Positions 48,701-57,359 are shown, counted from the first letter of the stretch. The stretch: 64,000 bases of DNA from CAVXXB01 sp963765585 (GCA_963765585.1 CAVXXB010000021.1:1-64000); one strand, 5' to 3'. Notes: generated from the letters alone by a model not told the origin. A program made the numbers and translations.

Positions 48701-49276
48701 TTTATTCCGGGAAAAACGGTTAATAGATTGACCAATGCAAAGAAAGAAAAAACGACGGAACAGGGAGAATCGGGTAATGTTTTGTCAGGCAGCCTGCCGG
48801 CATTTTTTATTTATAGAAGCCTCTCGGGTACTGACTTTTCATTATTAGACAGCACAATTTCTGCCAGCTATTCAGATTCCCTGGTTAAGCCCGGGTTCAA
48901 TTATCATTATTTTGTCACATTCTCTAACGGTGAATCCGAAAGTTCGCCATCAGATACCGTATCAGCCATAGTGGAACCCATTACATTTTTAGATAAAGAA
49001 AACGCCCTGCCCAGGACATACGCCCTGTTTCAGAACTATCCCAATCCCTTTAATCCTGTTACAACCATCAATTACGAATTACCAATTACTACTTACGTCG
49101 AACTAAGTATTTATAATTTACTTGGACAAAAAATTGAAACACTCATAAAAGAGCATCAGGAACCCGGACGTTATCACGTTTCGTGGAATTCGACAGGATA
49201 CCCCACTGGAGTTTACTTGTATCGCATAAAAACAGATCACTGGCAGGATGTAAAGAAGATGATCCTAATCAGATAG
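45749..49276 (+). CDS. Large secreted M4/M36-like metalloprotease with C-terminal sorting domain
   Basis: This 1,175-residue protein has a signal peptide ending near 'FGQKPQES'. A FTP/PepSY-type propeptide covers about residues 50-220. The zinc site HExxH is in 'ASVIWHEYAHAFQEKIV', with the third ligand region 'LQEGSSDYWASSYT', the thermolysin/fungalysin layout. After the catalytic part come Ig-like modules and a MAM/immune-inhibitor-like module ('LDTTGIFSSGDWQWGEPGNG'). An FN3-like domain follows ('FIYRSLSGTDFSLL'). The last 85 residues, starting 'FQNYPNPFNPVTTINYEL', form a Por-type C-terminal sorting domain, predicting export by a type IX-like secretion system. No secretion-system component is adjacent. 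It stands alone between repeat-rich spacers. Confidence 0.88.
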   Translation: MSNISKNTPRILILILLCYVTVFIHPVFGQKPQESNPYQRGFAPSELNLRSAKYNIDGESGLIRYVYSKLPGEWQGAPATAAQNFLKSYGPNFGVSDPENMLDLQKVHYSPSASHVIYSQHLNEIPVYRSDLVITLNAAGEVIFIANSLKMNPRPQNFSPQLSTNDALGLARAHIKVQGIYYTDPEVQLVILVTGENKAQLSYCVRIATDNPRGDWEILVDAIDGQVLKTTNRIMYQDYVTGRGAVFNPDPLTSAGMYYGGGYIDPNGNDQDNQFLNDQRIIVDLPEIQIQDSIYSLSGPYVKLVDIESPDDIFPMLTHPDSFIYTRSEQEFEDVMVYYHIDKSYRYLQSLGFDIPELYRFNVDPHGAFGEDNSYYIGGGANFCVFGEGGVDDAEDASVIWHEYAHAFQEKIVAPFGMIYEGETKSLQEGSSDYWASSYTRSQFEFGWQHVFMWDAGIVSDDSPGVFWSGRQSDTDMRYPDDYDYAENQEHDNGQIWSSALMHIQGELGKQITDKLFIQTHYLWGSRPGFEDAARAFIQSDSLLYGGIHTSTIVRWFDHHGLISLDEYLPQISHQPLTDTEDIDGPYQLAVNVIPGKAEPDTANMWLVFWYDDFAKDSVHLIVDETEYLYFAELPGPGIEADINYYIFVADSLNSITFDPVIAPISFYSFHVGPDTLSPSAEFSPLADQSILRWPAELRVSAADNIGISDIRVRYYINTPTALDSFLLNPIGSDIYSGVFPIVQDSIGIHDSIFYQIEITDVSFAKHRLILPDSGMYMFKIVSGGGTLTFNFELDTTGIFSSGDWQWGEPGNGPQSAFEGDKLWATGLNQLYSDGPGLSELILPEIDLTGFTNATLQFWHWYDIENKFDGGNIKIKSDQQPDWQLLIPVEGYSVIIDTSFGNPLAGERGYSGIKTEWSSTKFNLDKFIDEKIQIKFDFGVDVTESGLGWYFDLLTISDEKAILPAPVKLKVIDNRDKITLEWDSFIPGKTVNRLTNAKKEKTTEQGESGNVLSGSLPAFFIYRSLSGTDFSLLDSTISASYSDSLVKPGFNYHYFVTFSNGESESSPSDTVSAIVEPITFLDKENALPRTYALFQNYPNPFNPVTTINYELPITTYVELSIYNLLGQKIETLIKEHQEPGRYHVSWNSTGYPTGVYLYRIKTDHWQDVKKMILIR

Positions 49277-49823
49277 CGACATATGTGGCTATAGTAGATA
49301 GTATCGGGTGCCGGGTTACTTAAATATATATTAGACAGATAAACCCGGATAAAAGAATTGGTTTCGATTAACCTCATTAATTCGCAAATTTTACCACCAA
49401 GACTCAAAGGCACGCAAAACCAGTAAATTTTGGGCTAAAGCCCCTATATTTGTTGAGATTCAGATATCCCTGCGCTAAAGCGCAGGGTAAATGACTTTTT
49501 GCAACTTCATATATAACAAATGACTAGCCCCGGCTTTTAAGACGGGGGATAAAAATATCCCTATAATTAGTTGGTGCTTTAGCACCTAAATTAAGGAATC
49601 TGCAACAGCCTGGGTAGGCGCAACCGCCTCTTGACGTGATCTTTGTGACATGGTGATTAATTAAAATTAGGGTTAAACATCAAAATCCGGCAGCCCGCAT
49701 TCATCCGGTTATCCTGTCCAACTCCAAAAAAAAGCGCCAACCGGATGGTCGACGCTTTAATAAATTTACTAATTACAGAATTCTCGTTGCCGAGATATTC
49801 TCGGGAACGCACATTTGCTTTTA
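49277..49823. repeat. Gene-free spacer with several small palindromes
   Basis: I see no gene in these 547 bases. They hold a series of small hairpins: 'ccctgcgctaaagcgcaggg' (near 49470), 'ccccggcttttaagacgggg' (near 49530), 'ggtgctttagcacc' (near 49573), and 'gggctaaagcccc' (near 49430). All are built around the same '(g)ctaaagc' word. A terminator for the next minus-strand gene lies at the right end. Confidence 0.65.
49726..49758 (-). terminator. Rho-independent terminator for outer-membrane protein gene
   Basis: On the minus strand 'aaagcgtcgacc' pairs imperfectly with 'ggttggcgcttt' around a short loop, followed by a run of T (A run at 49726-49733 on the plus strand). It sits 66 bases after the stop of the minus-strand gene at 49824-50378. 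Confidence 0.7.
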
Positions 49824-50378
49824 TTATTTCATATCGAAATACAGACCGAAGTCAATCTTAAAAGTGCTGAAATCAGAAATGATGTCATATTTGGCTTTAA
49901 CAAAGCCGGTATATTTATCAATTGGCATTTCATAGCCGCCAAAAATTGCAAATCCAACTTTGGTATCTGAAGCAGAAGCTGAATACGGTCCTGTGAATCC
50001 GGGAATGGTCTCGTTATATTCATACTTTGCGGATAGAAAATTTAAAGAAAGGCCCAGACCGGCAAAAAATCCTTCTAAATCCTCTGTATAATAATGAACA
50101 TCTCCGGCTATCTGGAAATTAGAAAATGACACATCCACGCCACTTACATCACCACCGGCTGACCAGTACATAAGGGCCGGATACAAACCGATGTTTTTAT
50201 AAAATTCACCCAGATTGGCTACGGCACCAATATTAAATCCGGTACTAAACGGATCTTCCGGAAAAATAATACCCAATTGGGGTGCGATGGCCTTTAATCC
50301 CATTTTTTGTCCAAACGCGGGACCGCTTAGACTTGAAATTAAAATGATAACAACCAGCAAAAGCATTAACTTTCTCAT
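49824..50378 (-). CDS. Outer-membrane beta-barrel-like protein
   Basis: This 184-residue protein has a signal peptide ('LLVVIILISSLSGPAFGQK'). Alternating hydrophobic and polar strands with many Gly and aromatic residues are typical of small eight-stranded barrels: 'FNIGAVANLGEFYKNIGLYP', 'FQIAGDVHYYTEDLEGFFAG', 'KVGFAIFGGYEMPIDKYTGF'. It ends 'FKIDFGLYFDMK', close to the usual aromatic-ending last strand. The function is unknown. A terminator follows it. Confidence 0.75.
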   Translation of the reverse strand: MRKLMLLLVVIILISSLSGPAFGQKMGLKAIAPQLGIIFPEDPFSTGFNIGAVANLGEFYKNIGLYPALMYWSAGGDVSGVDVSFSNFQIAGDVHYYTEDLEGFFAGLGLSLNFLSAKYEYNETIPGFTGPYSASASDTKVGFAIFGGYEMPIDKYTGFVKAKYDIISDFSTFKIDFGLYFDMK

Positions 50379-50600
50379 ACAAATTCCTCCATTTATGATT
50401 TGTTAACTATTAATATGATCTAAATATTTCGGCAACTTAAATAATATTTTGCAAATGCTGCAAATAAAAAAGTAAAGTAATTATTTTTAGTAAAATTCTA
50501 ACAAAGAGTGTAAATTTGACACTATATTACTGACAAATATTGTCTAAATCTGTGATAATGATCATATGAAAAAATAAATTAGCAAATCAGGAGATTAAAT

Positions 50601-51797
50601 ATGTCCAAAATGGACCTAAAAAGTGCAAAATTTGCCACACTCTGCGTCCATGGCAGCGGTGGAGTTGATCAGGCGACGGGAGCGGTATCTCTTCCCATTT
50701 ACCAAAGTTCGACGTTCGCCTTTAAAAGTGCCCGGGAAGGTGCTGAGATTTTTGCCGGTGAAAAAGAGGGATTTGTGTATACCAGAATAGGAAATCCCAC
50801 TCAGGAGGCCCTTGAAAAAGAGATTGCGTTTCTTGAAAATGGTGAAGCGGCACTGGCATTTGGATCCGGGATGGCTGCGATTTCATCGGTAATATTTTCA
50901 TTATGCGAAAGTGGTACAAATGTGGTTTCCAGTAATACTTTGTATGGCGGGACACACCAGTTATTCCAGGAAACATTGCCACGATATAATATCTCTGTAT
51001 CCGAAGTGGATGGTACTGAACTTGATAAAATTGAAAATGCAATTGATGAAAACACCCGTTGTATTTATATCGAAACACCGGCAAATCCAACTCTGGCTAT
51101 TATTGATATCAGGGGATGCGCAAAAATTGCCAAAAAACACAATATTCCTTTGATTATTGATAATACCTTCTCCACACCTTATTTTCAGCGTCCTTTGGAT
51201 TTAGGTGCCGATATTATTGTCCATTCTGCAACAAAATATATTGGTGGACATGGTGATACCGTAGCCGGACTTGCGGTTGGAAAAAAGGCATATATTGATG
51301 AACTGCGGGGATCCATATTGCGGGATATGGGTGGCATTATCAGCCCGCTGAATGCATGGTTACTGGTTCGCGGATTAAAAACACTGGCGGTTCGTATGGA
51401 ACGGCACCAGGAAAACGCATTGGAAGTGGCCAAGTATTTAACAATGCACCCCAAGGTTAAGAAAGTGTGGTATCCCGGATTACGAACCCATCCTCATCAT
51501 GAATTGGCAAAATCACAGATGAGCGGATTTGGTGGAATCGTTTCTTTCGAGGTGAAAGGTGGCCGTGCGGCAGGAGAGAAACTCATGAACTCGGTTAAAC
51601 TATTTACACTCGCAGTAAGTTTGGGTGATGTGGATTCACTGATAGAACACCCCGCCTCCATGACTCATTCGACATATAATGCCAAGGACCTTAATGAGTG
51701 TGGCATTTCAGAAGAATTTGTCCGCCTCTCTGTAGGTATTGAAGACAGTTATGACTTGATTGAAGATCTGTCTCAGGCTCTGAAAAAAATAAAATAA
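50601..51797 (+). CDS. Trans-sulfuration PLP enzyme (methionine gamma-lyase / cystathionine gamma-lyase type)
   Basis: This 398-residue fold-type I PLP enzyme of sulfur amino acid metabolism has 'GSGMAAISSVIFSLCESGTN', 'SNTLYGGTHQLF', 'IPLIIDNTFSTPYFQRPLDL' and the Schiff-base Lys in 'VHSATKYIGGHGDTVAGL'. Near the end, 'SLGDVDSLIEHPASMTHSTY' is strongly like methionine gamma-lyases. However, the Cys typical of well-studied methionine gamma-lyases in LYGCT is Gly here, as in cystathionine gamma-lyase/synthase. The exact substrate is therefore open. 'aggag' just before the ATG is a good ribosome binding site. The next gene starts 12 bases downstream. Confidence 0.88.
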   Translation: MSKMDLKSAKFATLCVHGSGGVDQATGAVSLPIYQSSTFAFKSAREGAEIFAGEKEGFVYTRIGNPTQEALEKEIAFLENGEAALAFGSGMAAISSVIFSLCESGTNVVSSNTLYGGTHQLFQETLPRYNISVSEVDGTELDKIENAIDENTRCIYIETPANPTLAIIDIRGCAKIAKKHNIPLIIDNTFSTPYFQRPLDLGADIIVHSATKYIGGHGDTVAGLAVGKKAYIDELRGSILRDMGGIISPLNAWLLVRGLKTLAVRMERHQENALEVAKYLTMHPKVKKVWYPGLRTHPHHELAKSQMSGFGGIVSFEVKGGRAAGEKLMNSVKLFTLAVSLGDVDSLIEHPASMTHSTYNAKDLNECGISEEFVRLSVGIEDSYDLIEDLSQALKKIK

Positions 51798-51808
51798 ACG
51801 GAGTACAG

Positions 51809-52744
51809 ATGCGAATATTAGTAACCGGTGGCGCGGGATTTATCGGATCCCATTTGTGTGAGCGACTTGTATACGAGGGGCATGATGTATTGTGTCTTGA
51901 CAACTTTTATACCGGGTCAAAGAATAATATCATCCACTTGATGGATGAACATCGATTTGAACTGGTTCGGCATGATATCATTGAGCCCATCCTGCTTGAG
52001 GTAGATCAGGTATATCATTATGCCTGCCCGGCCTCACCGGTGCACTATCAATATAACCCGGTCAAAACAATAAAGACGAATGTCATGGGCACCATCAATA
52101 TGCTGGGTCTGGCCAAAAGGGTAAAAGCGCGAATCATGCTTGCCTCCACCTCAGAAGTGTATGGTGATCCAATGGTACATCCACAAACGGAAGACTATTG
52201 GGGGAATGTCAACTGTATTGGTATCCGCAGCTGTTATGATGAAGGTAAACGTGTAGCTGAAACATTGATGATGGACTATCATCGTCAAAATAAAGTGGAT
52301 ATAAAAATAATCCGGATTTTTAATACCTATGGTCCACGTATGGCTATGAATGACGGAAGGGTGGTTTCTAATTTTATTATCCAGGCTTTGCAAAATCAGA
52401 ATATTACAGTTTATGGTAAAGGAAATCACACCCGGTCTTTCCAGTTTATCGATGACTTAATCGAGGGGTCCATCGCGATGATGATGCTTCCGGATTTTAC
52501 AGGTCCGGTTAATCTGGGAAACCCGAATGAATTCTCAATAATGGAATTAGCCGAAAAAGTAATTGATCTGACCGGTAGTAAATCAAAAATTGTGTTCAAA
52601 CCACTGCCCAGCGATGATCCGACCCAACGTCAGCCGGATATCTCACTGGCCGGAGAGAAACTAAATTGGCAACCTCAAATCCGTCTGGAAGAGGGACTTA
52701 AGAAAACTATACCGTATTTTGAAGCGCTGTTGAGTAGTTCATAA
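51809..52744 (+). CDS. UDP-glucuronate decarboxylase (UDP-xylose synthase)
   Basis: This 311-residue extended SDR enzyme has the NAD motif 'ILVTGGAGFIGSHLCERLVY', then 'DNFYTGSKNN' and 'VYHYACPASPVHYQYNPVKT'. The catalytic Thr/Ser-Tyr-Lys region is 'LASTSEVYGDP' and 'RSCYDEGKRVAETLMMDYHR', which is characteristic of UXS. 'SFQFIDDLIEGSIAMM' and the 'PSDDPTQRQPDISLA' end complete the family pattern. It converts UDP-glucuronic acid to UDP-xylose, which could feed the surface polysaccharide locus, although the genes are about 20 kb apart. Confidence 0.92.
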   Translation: MRILVTGGAGFIGSHLCERLVYEGHDVLCLDNFYTGSKNNIIHLMDEHRFELVRHDIIEPILLEVDQVYHYACPASPVHYQYNPVKTIKTNVMGTINMLGLAKRVKARIMLASTSEVYGDPMVHPQTEDYWGNVNCIGIRSCYDEGKRVAETLMMDYHRQNKVDIKIIRIFNTYGPRMAMNDGRVVSNFIIQALQNQNITVYGKGNHTRSFQFIDDLIEGSIAMMMLPDFTGPVNLGNPNEFSIMELAEKVIDLTGSKSKIVFKPLPSDDPTQRQPDISLAGEKLNWQPQIRLEEGLKKTIPYFEALLSSS

Positions 52745-52767
52745 TAATATCGGATATCTCGTTTTAT

Positions 52768-52795
52768 CTTACCCCAGGATTAATCCTGGGGTAAG
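52768..52795. terminator. 28-base perfect palindrome after UXS gene
   Basis: 'cttaccccaggatt' (52768-52781) is the exact reverse complement of 'aatcctggggtaag' (52782-52795) with no loop. It lies 24 bases after the decarboxylase stop. No T run follows, so it may be a terminator, an RNA-processing hairpin or a repeat element. Confidence 0.55.
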
Positions 52796-53020
52796 ACACA
52801 GGGCGGGAAAATGATATTATTCCTTCGTTCATAATCATCTTTTCCCGGTTGTTTATCTGTCAATAAAAAAATAAAAAAATAACGGAACTTTTTACTGTAT
52901 TGCAGCATGAAATAATTTTTGAATCATAGATGAAATGTGTAAGTTCAATAATGGATAGAAACTTGCATTTACTAGTTATCGATTATAAATTCTAATCTTT
53001 TTTATAACAGGATAAATAAC

Positions 53021-53443
53021 ATGAAGGGTTTATTTATGCGGAATTTACTGACGCTGTCTGTGTTGACTTTGCTTATCTTTATCATGGCCTGTTCAGATAC
53101 AAAATCTGAAAAGGAATACTTCGATTTGGGGTATGAAAATTATAATAATGAGCAATACGAGAAGGCACTTTCTGAATTTAAAGGACTTCTCGAAAATTAC
53201 CCCGAAAGTGAATTTGCTTCAAAGGCCATGTTTATGGTTGGATTTATAAATGCGAACCATTTGAATAATCTGGAAGAAGCAAAAAAATATTATGAAATGT
53301 TTATAAAAAAATATCCAAACCATGAACTTGTCGATAGCGCAAAATATGAACTTGAAACGCTGGGTAAAGATATTGAGGATTTACCTATTTTTAAGAAAAT
53401 AGAAGAAGAAGAGAAGAAAGAAGCATCAGTTACAAAAAAATAA
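53021..53443 (+). CDS. TPR-type lipoprotein (YbgF/BamD-like repeat)
   Basis: The protein has 140 residues, or 135 from the Met at 53036. The lipobox is 'LLIFIMACSDTKSE'. Tetratricopeptide repeats follow: 'YFDLGYENYNNEQYEKALSE', then 'AKKYYEMFIKKYPNHELVDS', the pattern of YbgF/BamD-like outer-membrane lipoproteins. The end is charged ('KKIEEEEKKEASVTKK'). It is the first gene of the forward cluster. A hairpin 25 bases after the stop separates it from the next gene, so it may be transcribed alone. Confidence 0.82.
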   Translation: MKGLFMRNLLTLSVLTLLIFIMACSDTKSEKEYFDLGYENYNNEQYEKALSEFKGLLENYPESEFASKAMFMVGFINANHLNNLEEAKKYYEMFIKKYPNHELVDSAKYELETLGKDIEDLPIFKKIEEEEKKEASVTKK

Positions 53444-53468
53444 ATCCGTATTGCTATAGTTTTCAAAC

Positions 53469-53501
53469 AAAGGCTATACTTATCCATCTGGTGTAGCCTT
53501 T
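53469..53501 (+). terminator. Hairpin after TPR lipoprotein gene
   Basis: 'aaaggctata' (53469-53478) pairs with 'tgtagccttt' (53492-53501) with one mismatch. A T-rich stretch appears only about 14 bases later ('actttttt'), so termination is probable but not certain. Confidence 0.55.
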
Positions 53502-53587
53502 CTAATGTATAAACTTTTTTGGTAATAAATCGTATCTCTGTACGGGCTGATGTCATCACAATCAAATAAATATAAACATATAAAAAA

Positions 53588-54517
53588 ATGTGTATGCGAA
53601 CATTAAAATTTGTCTTATTAGTCTTTTTAGTTTCCAATGTATTTTCTGCAAATCCGCCGTCAGATTCCCTGAGCAGTGATATTCTGCTGCGTACATTCAT
53701 TGAAAGTGATAATGTACCTTTGAACCGCGAAGTGATTTACCATGTTGAGCTTCGCTGGCAGGGTGATCTTAATAAATATCAGATACGTGAGATTCAGGAG
53801 CCGGTTCTAACAAATTTAACCACACGTGGCAGCGGATCTTCAAACAAAGTTAATACCTTACCAGACGGCAGTGCGCAATCAATAAAACGAATAACATTCT
53901 ATCTGGTGCCAGCTGAAATCGGCATGTCATATATTGATGGAATGACAATCAGATATACCGATTCGAATAACGGTGATGAGGGCAGTCTGATTTCCAGCAG
54001 AATTGGAGTGAAAATCATTGAACCAATTGAGGATCCGGGAAACTCGGGCTTGTTGTCTGTCTTCATTTGGGGTATGATACTTCTGATCCTGGGCGGCGGT
54101 TCGATGTACTTCTTTATTAAATATCAAAAACGGAAAGAAGCAGAAAAAATAAAAGCTGCCGCAGAAGAGATAGAAACTACAGAGCAGAAATATCTCAGAC
54201 TGCTTCGTGAAACGATACAATTTGAAACAGATAATGTAAAGGAAAGTTTATCTGATCTGTCACATCTGCTTACAGGATACTTTACCGAAAAATATAATTT
54301 ACCGGCAGGGGGTATCTCAACACAAAATTTACTTGAAATATTGGATCAAAAAGCACTATCCGGTGAGACATATGCACGCATAAAGGAATTTTACCCGCGT
54401 GCGGATATGGTTAAATTTGCCGGCGAAAAAGTAGATATTTCTGAGTTTCACAGATTATATGATACAGTAGAATTGGTCATAGAGAATCAAGCCAAGGGGA
54501 ACATAGATGAATCCTGA
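53588..54517 (+). CDS. BatD-like exported membrane protein (first copy)
   Basis: This 309-residue protein has an N-terminal signal segment ('RTLKFVLLVFLVSNVFSANP'). A periplasmic beta-rich domain covers about residues 25-155 ('NVPLNREVIYHVELRWQGD'). One membrane span lies at about 160-180 ('VFIWGMILLILGGGSMYFF'), followed by a cytoplasmic helical tail ('LSDLSHLLTGYFTEKYNLPA'). This layout matches BatD/aerotolerance-type proteins next to MoxR. A second protein with the same layout lies at 57533. It overlaps the MoxR gene start by 11 bases. Confidence 0.7.
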   Translation: MCMRTLKFVLLVFLVSNVFSANPPSDSLSSDILLRTFIESDNVPLNREVIYHVELRWQGDLNKYQIREIQEPVLTNLTTRGSGSSNKVNTLPDGSAQSIKRITFYLVPAEIGMSYIDGMTIRYTDSNNGDEGSLISSRIGVKIIEPIEDPGNSGLLSVFIWGMILLILGGGSMYFFIKYQKRKEAEKIKAAAEEIETTEQKYLRLLRETIQFETDNVKESLSDLSHLLTGYFTEKYNLPAGGISTQNLLEILDQKALSGETYARIKEFYPRADMVKFAGEKVDISEFHRLYDTVELVIENQAKGNIDES

Positions 54518-55496
54518 TATAAAAGCCATTAATGAGAAAATAATTAAAGAAAGTGAATTTGTCGACAAAATAACTGCAGAAGTCGGTAAGGTGATTGTCG
54601 GACAAAATTATATGATCGAGCGGCTATTAATAGGTCTCTTGTCAAACGGACACATTCTTCTCGAAGGTGTTCCGGGTCTGGCAAAAACTTTAACCGTGAA
54701 AACACTTTCAAATACGATTAAGACAAATTTTCAAAGAATTCAGTTTACACCGGATCTTTTACCTGCGGATTTACTCGGGACACTAATATATGATCCGAAG
54801 CAGAGCGCCTTCGTAACAAAAAAAGGACCTATCTTTTCCAACCTGATCCTGGCAGATGAAATTAACCGGTCCCCGGCTAAGGTTCAGAGTGCCCTGCTGG
54901 AGGCGATGCAGGAACGTCAGGTAACGCTTGGTGAGAATACCTTTCCACTTGAGGATCCATTCCTTGTTCTGGCTACACAGAATCCAATTGAACAGGAGGG
55001 AACCTATCCACTTCCGGAAGCGCAGGTTGACCGGTTTATGTTAAAGTTGAGCGTCGGTTATCCAACACCTGAAGAGGAGTTGGAAATCATTCGCCGCGTT
55101 ACAAAGGTAAATGAGGTAAAAGTTTCCGCAATTATTTCACCAAATGAAATCATCCGTGCCCGGGAAGTTGTCAAAGAGGTCTACATTGATGAAAAAATTG
55201 AAAAATATATCGTGGATATTGTATTTGCCACCCGATCACCGGAGCAATATGGTCTGGAAGACCTGAAGGACCTGATAACATTTGGTGCCTCACCCAGAGC
55301 ATCAATTTTCTTAACAATGGCTGCCAAGGCCCATGCTTTTTTACGCAGGCGGGGATACGTCACCCCGGAAGATGTGCGTTCGATCGGTATGGATGTGATG
55401 CGTCACCGTATTATTCTCTCTTATGAGGCGGAGGCCGAAGAGGTGGGAACAGAAGATGTGATCCGTAAAGTACTCAATAGAGTTGAAGTTCCATAA
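54507..55496 (+). CDS. MoxR-family AAA+ ATPase (second copy)
   Basis: This 329-residue protein has Walker A region 'LLEGVPGLAKTLTVKTLSN', Walker B 'NLILADEINRSPAKVQSALL', sensor 1 'FLVLATQNPIEQEGTYPLPE' and 'AQVDRFMLKLSVGYPTPEEE'. The lid has 'FGASPRASIFLTMAAKAHAF' and 'DVMRHRIILSYEAEAEEVG'. It is intact. MoxR proteins act as chaperones together with VWA-domain proteins, and here a DUF58 gene, BatD-like genes and a BatA gene are all in the same cluster. It overlaps the upstream gene and is followed by DUF58 after 27 bases. Confidence 0.94.
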   Translation: MNPDIKAINEKIIKESEFVDKITAEVGKVIVGQNYMIERLLIGLLSNGHILLEGVPGLAKTLTVKTLSNTIKTNFQRIQFTPDLLPADLLGTLIYDPKQSAFVTKKGPIFSNLILADEINRSPAKVQSALLEAMQERQVTLGENTFPLEDPFLVLATQNPIEQEGTYPLPEAQVDRFMLKLSVGYPTPEEELEIIRRVTKVNEVKVSAIISPNEIIRAREVVKEVYIDEKIEKYIVDIVFATRSPEQYGLEDLKDLITFGASPRASIFLTMAAKAHAFLRRRGYVTPEDVRSIGMDVMRHRIILSYEAEAEEVGTEDVIRKVLNRVEVP

Positions 55497-55523
55497 TCAT
55501 AAAAGAAAATTGTATCTGTCCTT

Positions 55524-56406
55524 ATGATCCCAAAAGAAATATTAAAAAAAGTTAAACGAATCGAAATCGCTACCCGCGGTGTCGTTAATGAAATATTCTC
55601 CGGCGAATACCATTCTGTCTTCAAAGGGCGTGGTATGGAATTCTCCGAGGTACGGGAATATCAGTATGGTGATGATATTCGTACCATTGACTGGAACGTG
55701 TCTGCGCGTATGGATCATCTTTTTGTAAAGGTGTTTGAGGAAGAACGGGAATTGACAGTGATGCTGCTGGTGGATGTTTCATCCAGTGGGAATTTTGGTA
55801 CCGCCAGTCAAATGAAGGGTGAAATTGCGGCTGAATTGTGTGCGGTTCTGGCCTTCTCAGCTATTAAAAATAATGACAAAGTGGGACTCATTATTTTTTC
55901 CGACAAAATAGAAAAATTTATTCCGCCGAGAAAAGGTAAACAACATGTCCTGCGTGTAATTAGAGAGATTTTGTATTTTAAACCGGAAGATTCTCAAACA
56001 AATCTTAATGTTGCTTTAGAGTTTTTAATAAAGGTAATCCGTCGCCGTAGCATTGTATTTCTGGTCTCAGATTTTATGACAGAAGAATATGAGAAGGCGC
56101 TGCAGGTCACAAATAAAAAACATGATGTGATAGCTATTGATATTATAGATCCGCGGGAGGTTGAACTTCCTAATATTGGTTTTATTGAACTGGAAGATGC
56201 CGAAACCGGCGAAACGGTGCTGGTCGACACAAGTAGACTCTCATGTCAGAAGCGGATTTTTCTCAAGGTCTGAACATGAACGATTAAAGCGTGAGAAATT
56301 CTTTAAATCAATAGGTGTGGATAATATCAATATATTTACCGACCGGTCTTATATAGAACCGATCACACGGTTTTTTAGAATGCGGGCGAAACGGCTGGCA
56401 AGCTAA
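55524..56406 (+). CDS. DUF58 / VWA-like protein, one frameshift near the end
   Basis: Motifs are 'FKGRGMEFSEVREYQYGDDI' and 'RTIDWNVSARMDHLFVKVFE', the DUF58 signature. 'MLLVDVSSSGNFGTASQMKG' has the DxSxS metal-site layout of VWA domains. 'NDKVGLIIFSDKIEKFIPP' follows. A break near 56243 separates 'VDTSRLS' from the C-terminal 'VRSGFFSRSEHERLKREKFF' and 'EPITRFFRMRAKRLAS', which run to 56406, giving about 294 residues. It is the normal MoxR partner gene. The next gene starts 12 bases later. Confidence 0.88.
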
Positions 56407-56417
56407 GATTGAGGTTT

Positions 56418-57359
56418 ATGATGAATATACTTAGAGTATCTCTGAAATATATATTATTAGTGGCGATCATTCAGACTTTTGGGTGTGAAAATAAGGAAAC
56501 CCAGGTATTGTCGGCAGATGAAAAGGTAAATCTCGCCAACACGTTCTACAATAACGAATTATTCGACGCCGCAATCAAAGAGTATCAGGAATATCTGGCA
56601 AACTACGAAGTTGACGATAACAGACGGGCAAATATTTATTTTACAATTGCCAATATCTATTTTGAGCGGCTAAGTGATTATAACCGGGCTCTGGAAAATT
56701 ATTTACGTGTCAAATATTTATATCCTGAAAGTAATTTGCAGCGGGATGTTGGTAAGAAAATAGTCAATTGTCTGGAGCGTCTACAAAGATCGCAGGATGC
56801 ACAACGCGTGCTGAATAAGGAAACTGCCTTAATACCTGATGAAGTGGAAGAGCACAAACCCGGTGAGATAATTGCTAAAATTGGTGATAAAACAATAACC
56901 CAGGGTGACCTCGACTTTGAAATAAAACAACTGCCACCCTATGTCCAGTCTCAAATCAATTCAAGAGATAAAAAACTGGAGTTCCTGCAGCAATATATCG
57001 CTGAGGAATTATTATTTGATTCTGCAAAGCGCAAGGGTCTTGAACAGGATAAAGAGGTGCTGGCAGCTACCTACAAGGCAAAAAAGCGGCTGATGGCACA
57101 AAAAATTCTCTCTGAAGAGCTGGAAGGAAAAGTGAACATTCAAGAGGCCGATGTGGAACTATACTATAAGGCCAATAAGGAACGCTATGCCGAAAAGGAT
57201 GAGAGTGGTAAGACGATCCGGCAAAAACCCTTTCAGGAGTGCGCACAACAGGTTGCCCAGGATCTGTTCCTTGAGCGCCAGGAGGCGGCTTATCGGGAAT
57301 TGATTATTCGCTTGAACAAGGCCGAGAACGTAATGATTTATGATAAAAAGGTTCAATAG
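56418..57359 (+). CDS. Lipoprotein with TPR and SurA-N-like domains
   Basis: Starting at the first Met of 'MMNILRVSLKY', the lipobox is 'AIIQTFGCENKET'. Residues about 30-130 carry tetratricopeptide repeats ('VNLANTFYNNELFDAAIKEY', 'ANIYFTIANIYFERLSDYNR'). Residues about 155-310 resemble the SurA/PpiC N-terminal chaperone region ('IAKIGDKTITQGDLDFEIKQ', 'LQQYIAEELLFDSAKRKGL'), but I see no parvulin isomerase domain. It may be a periplasmic folding helper for the exported Bat proteins. Length is 314 residues. Confidence 0.75.
   Translation: MMNILRVSLKYILLVAIIQTFGCENKETQVLSADEKVNLANTFYNNELFDAAIKEYQEYLANYEVDDNRRANIYFTIANIYFERLSDYNRALENYLRVKYLYPESNLQRDVGKKIVNCLERLQRSQDAQRVLNKETALIPDEVEEHKPGEIIAKIGDKTITQGDLDFEIKQLPPYVQSQINSRDKKLEFLQQYIAEELLFDSAKRKGLEQDKEVLAATYKAKKRLMAQKILSEELEGKVNIQEADVELYYKANKERYAEKDESGKTIRQKPFQECAQQVAQDLFLERQEAAYRELIIRLNKAENVMIYDKKVQ

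Noticed and set aside
49277..49823. Riboswitch or structured RNA gene
   Set aside because: Hairpins are present, but none forms a recognisable known RNA class, and no downstream gene is positioned to be controlled by it.
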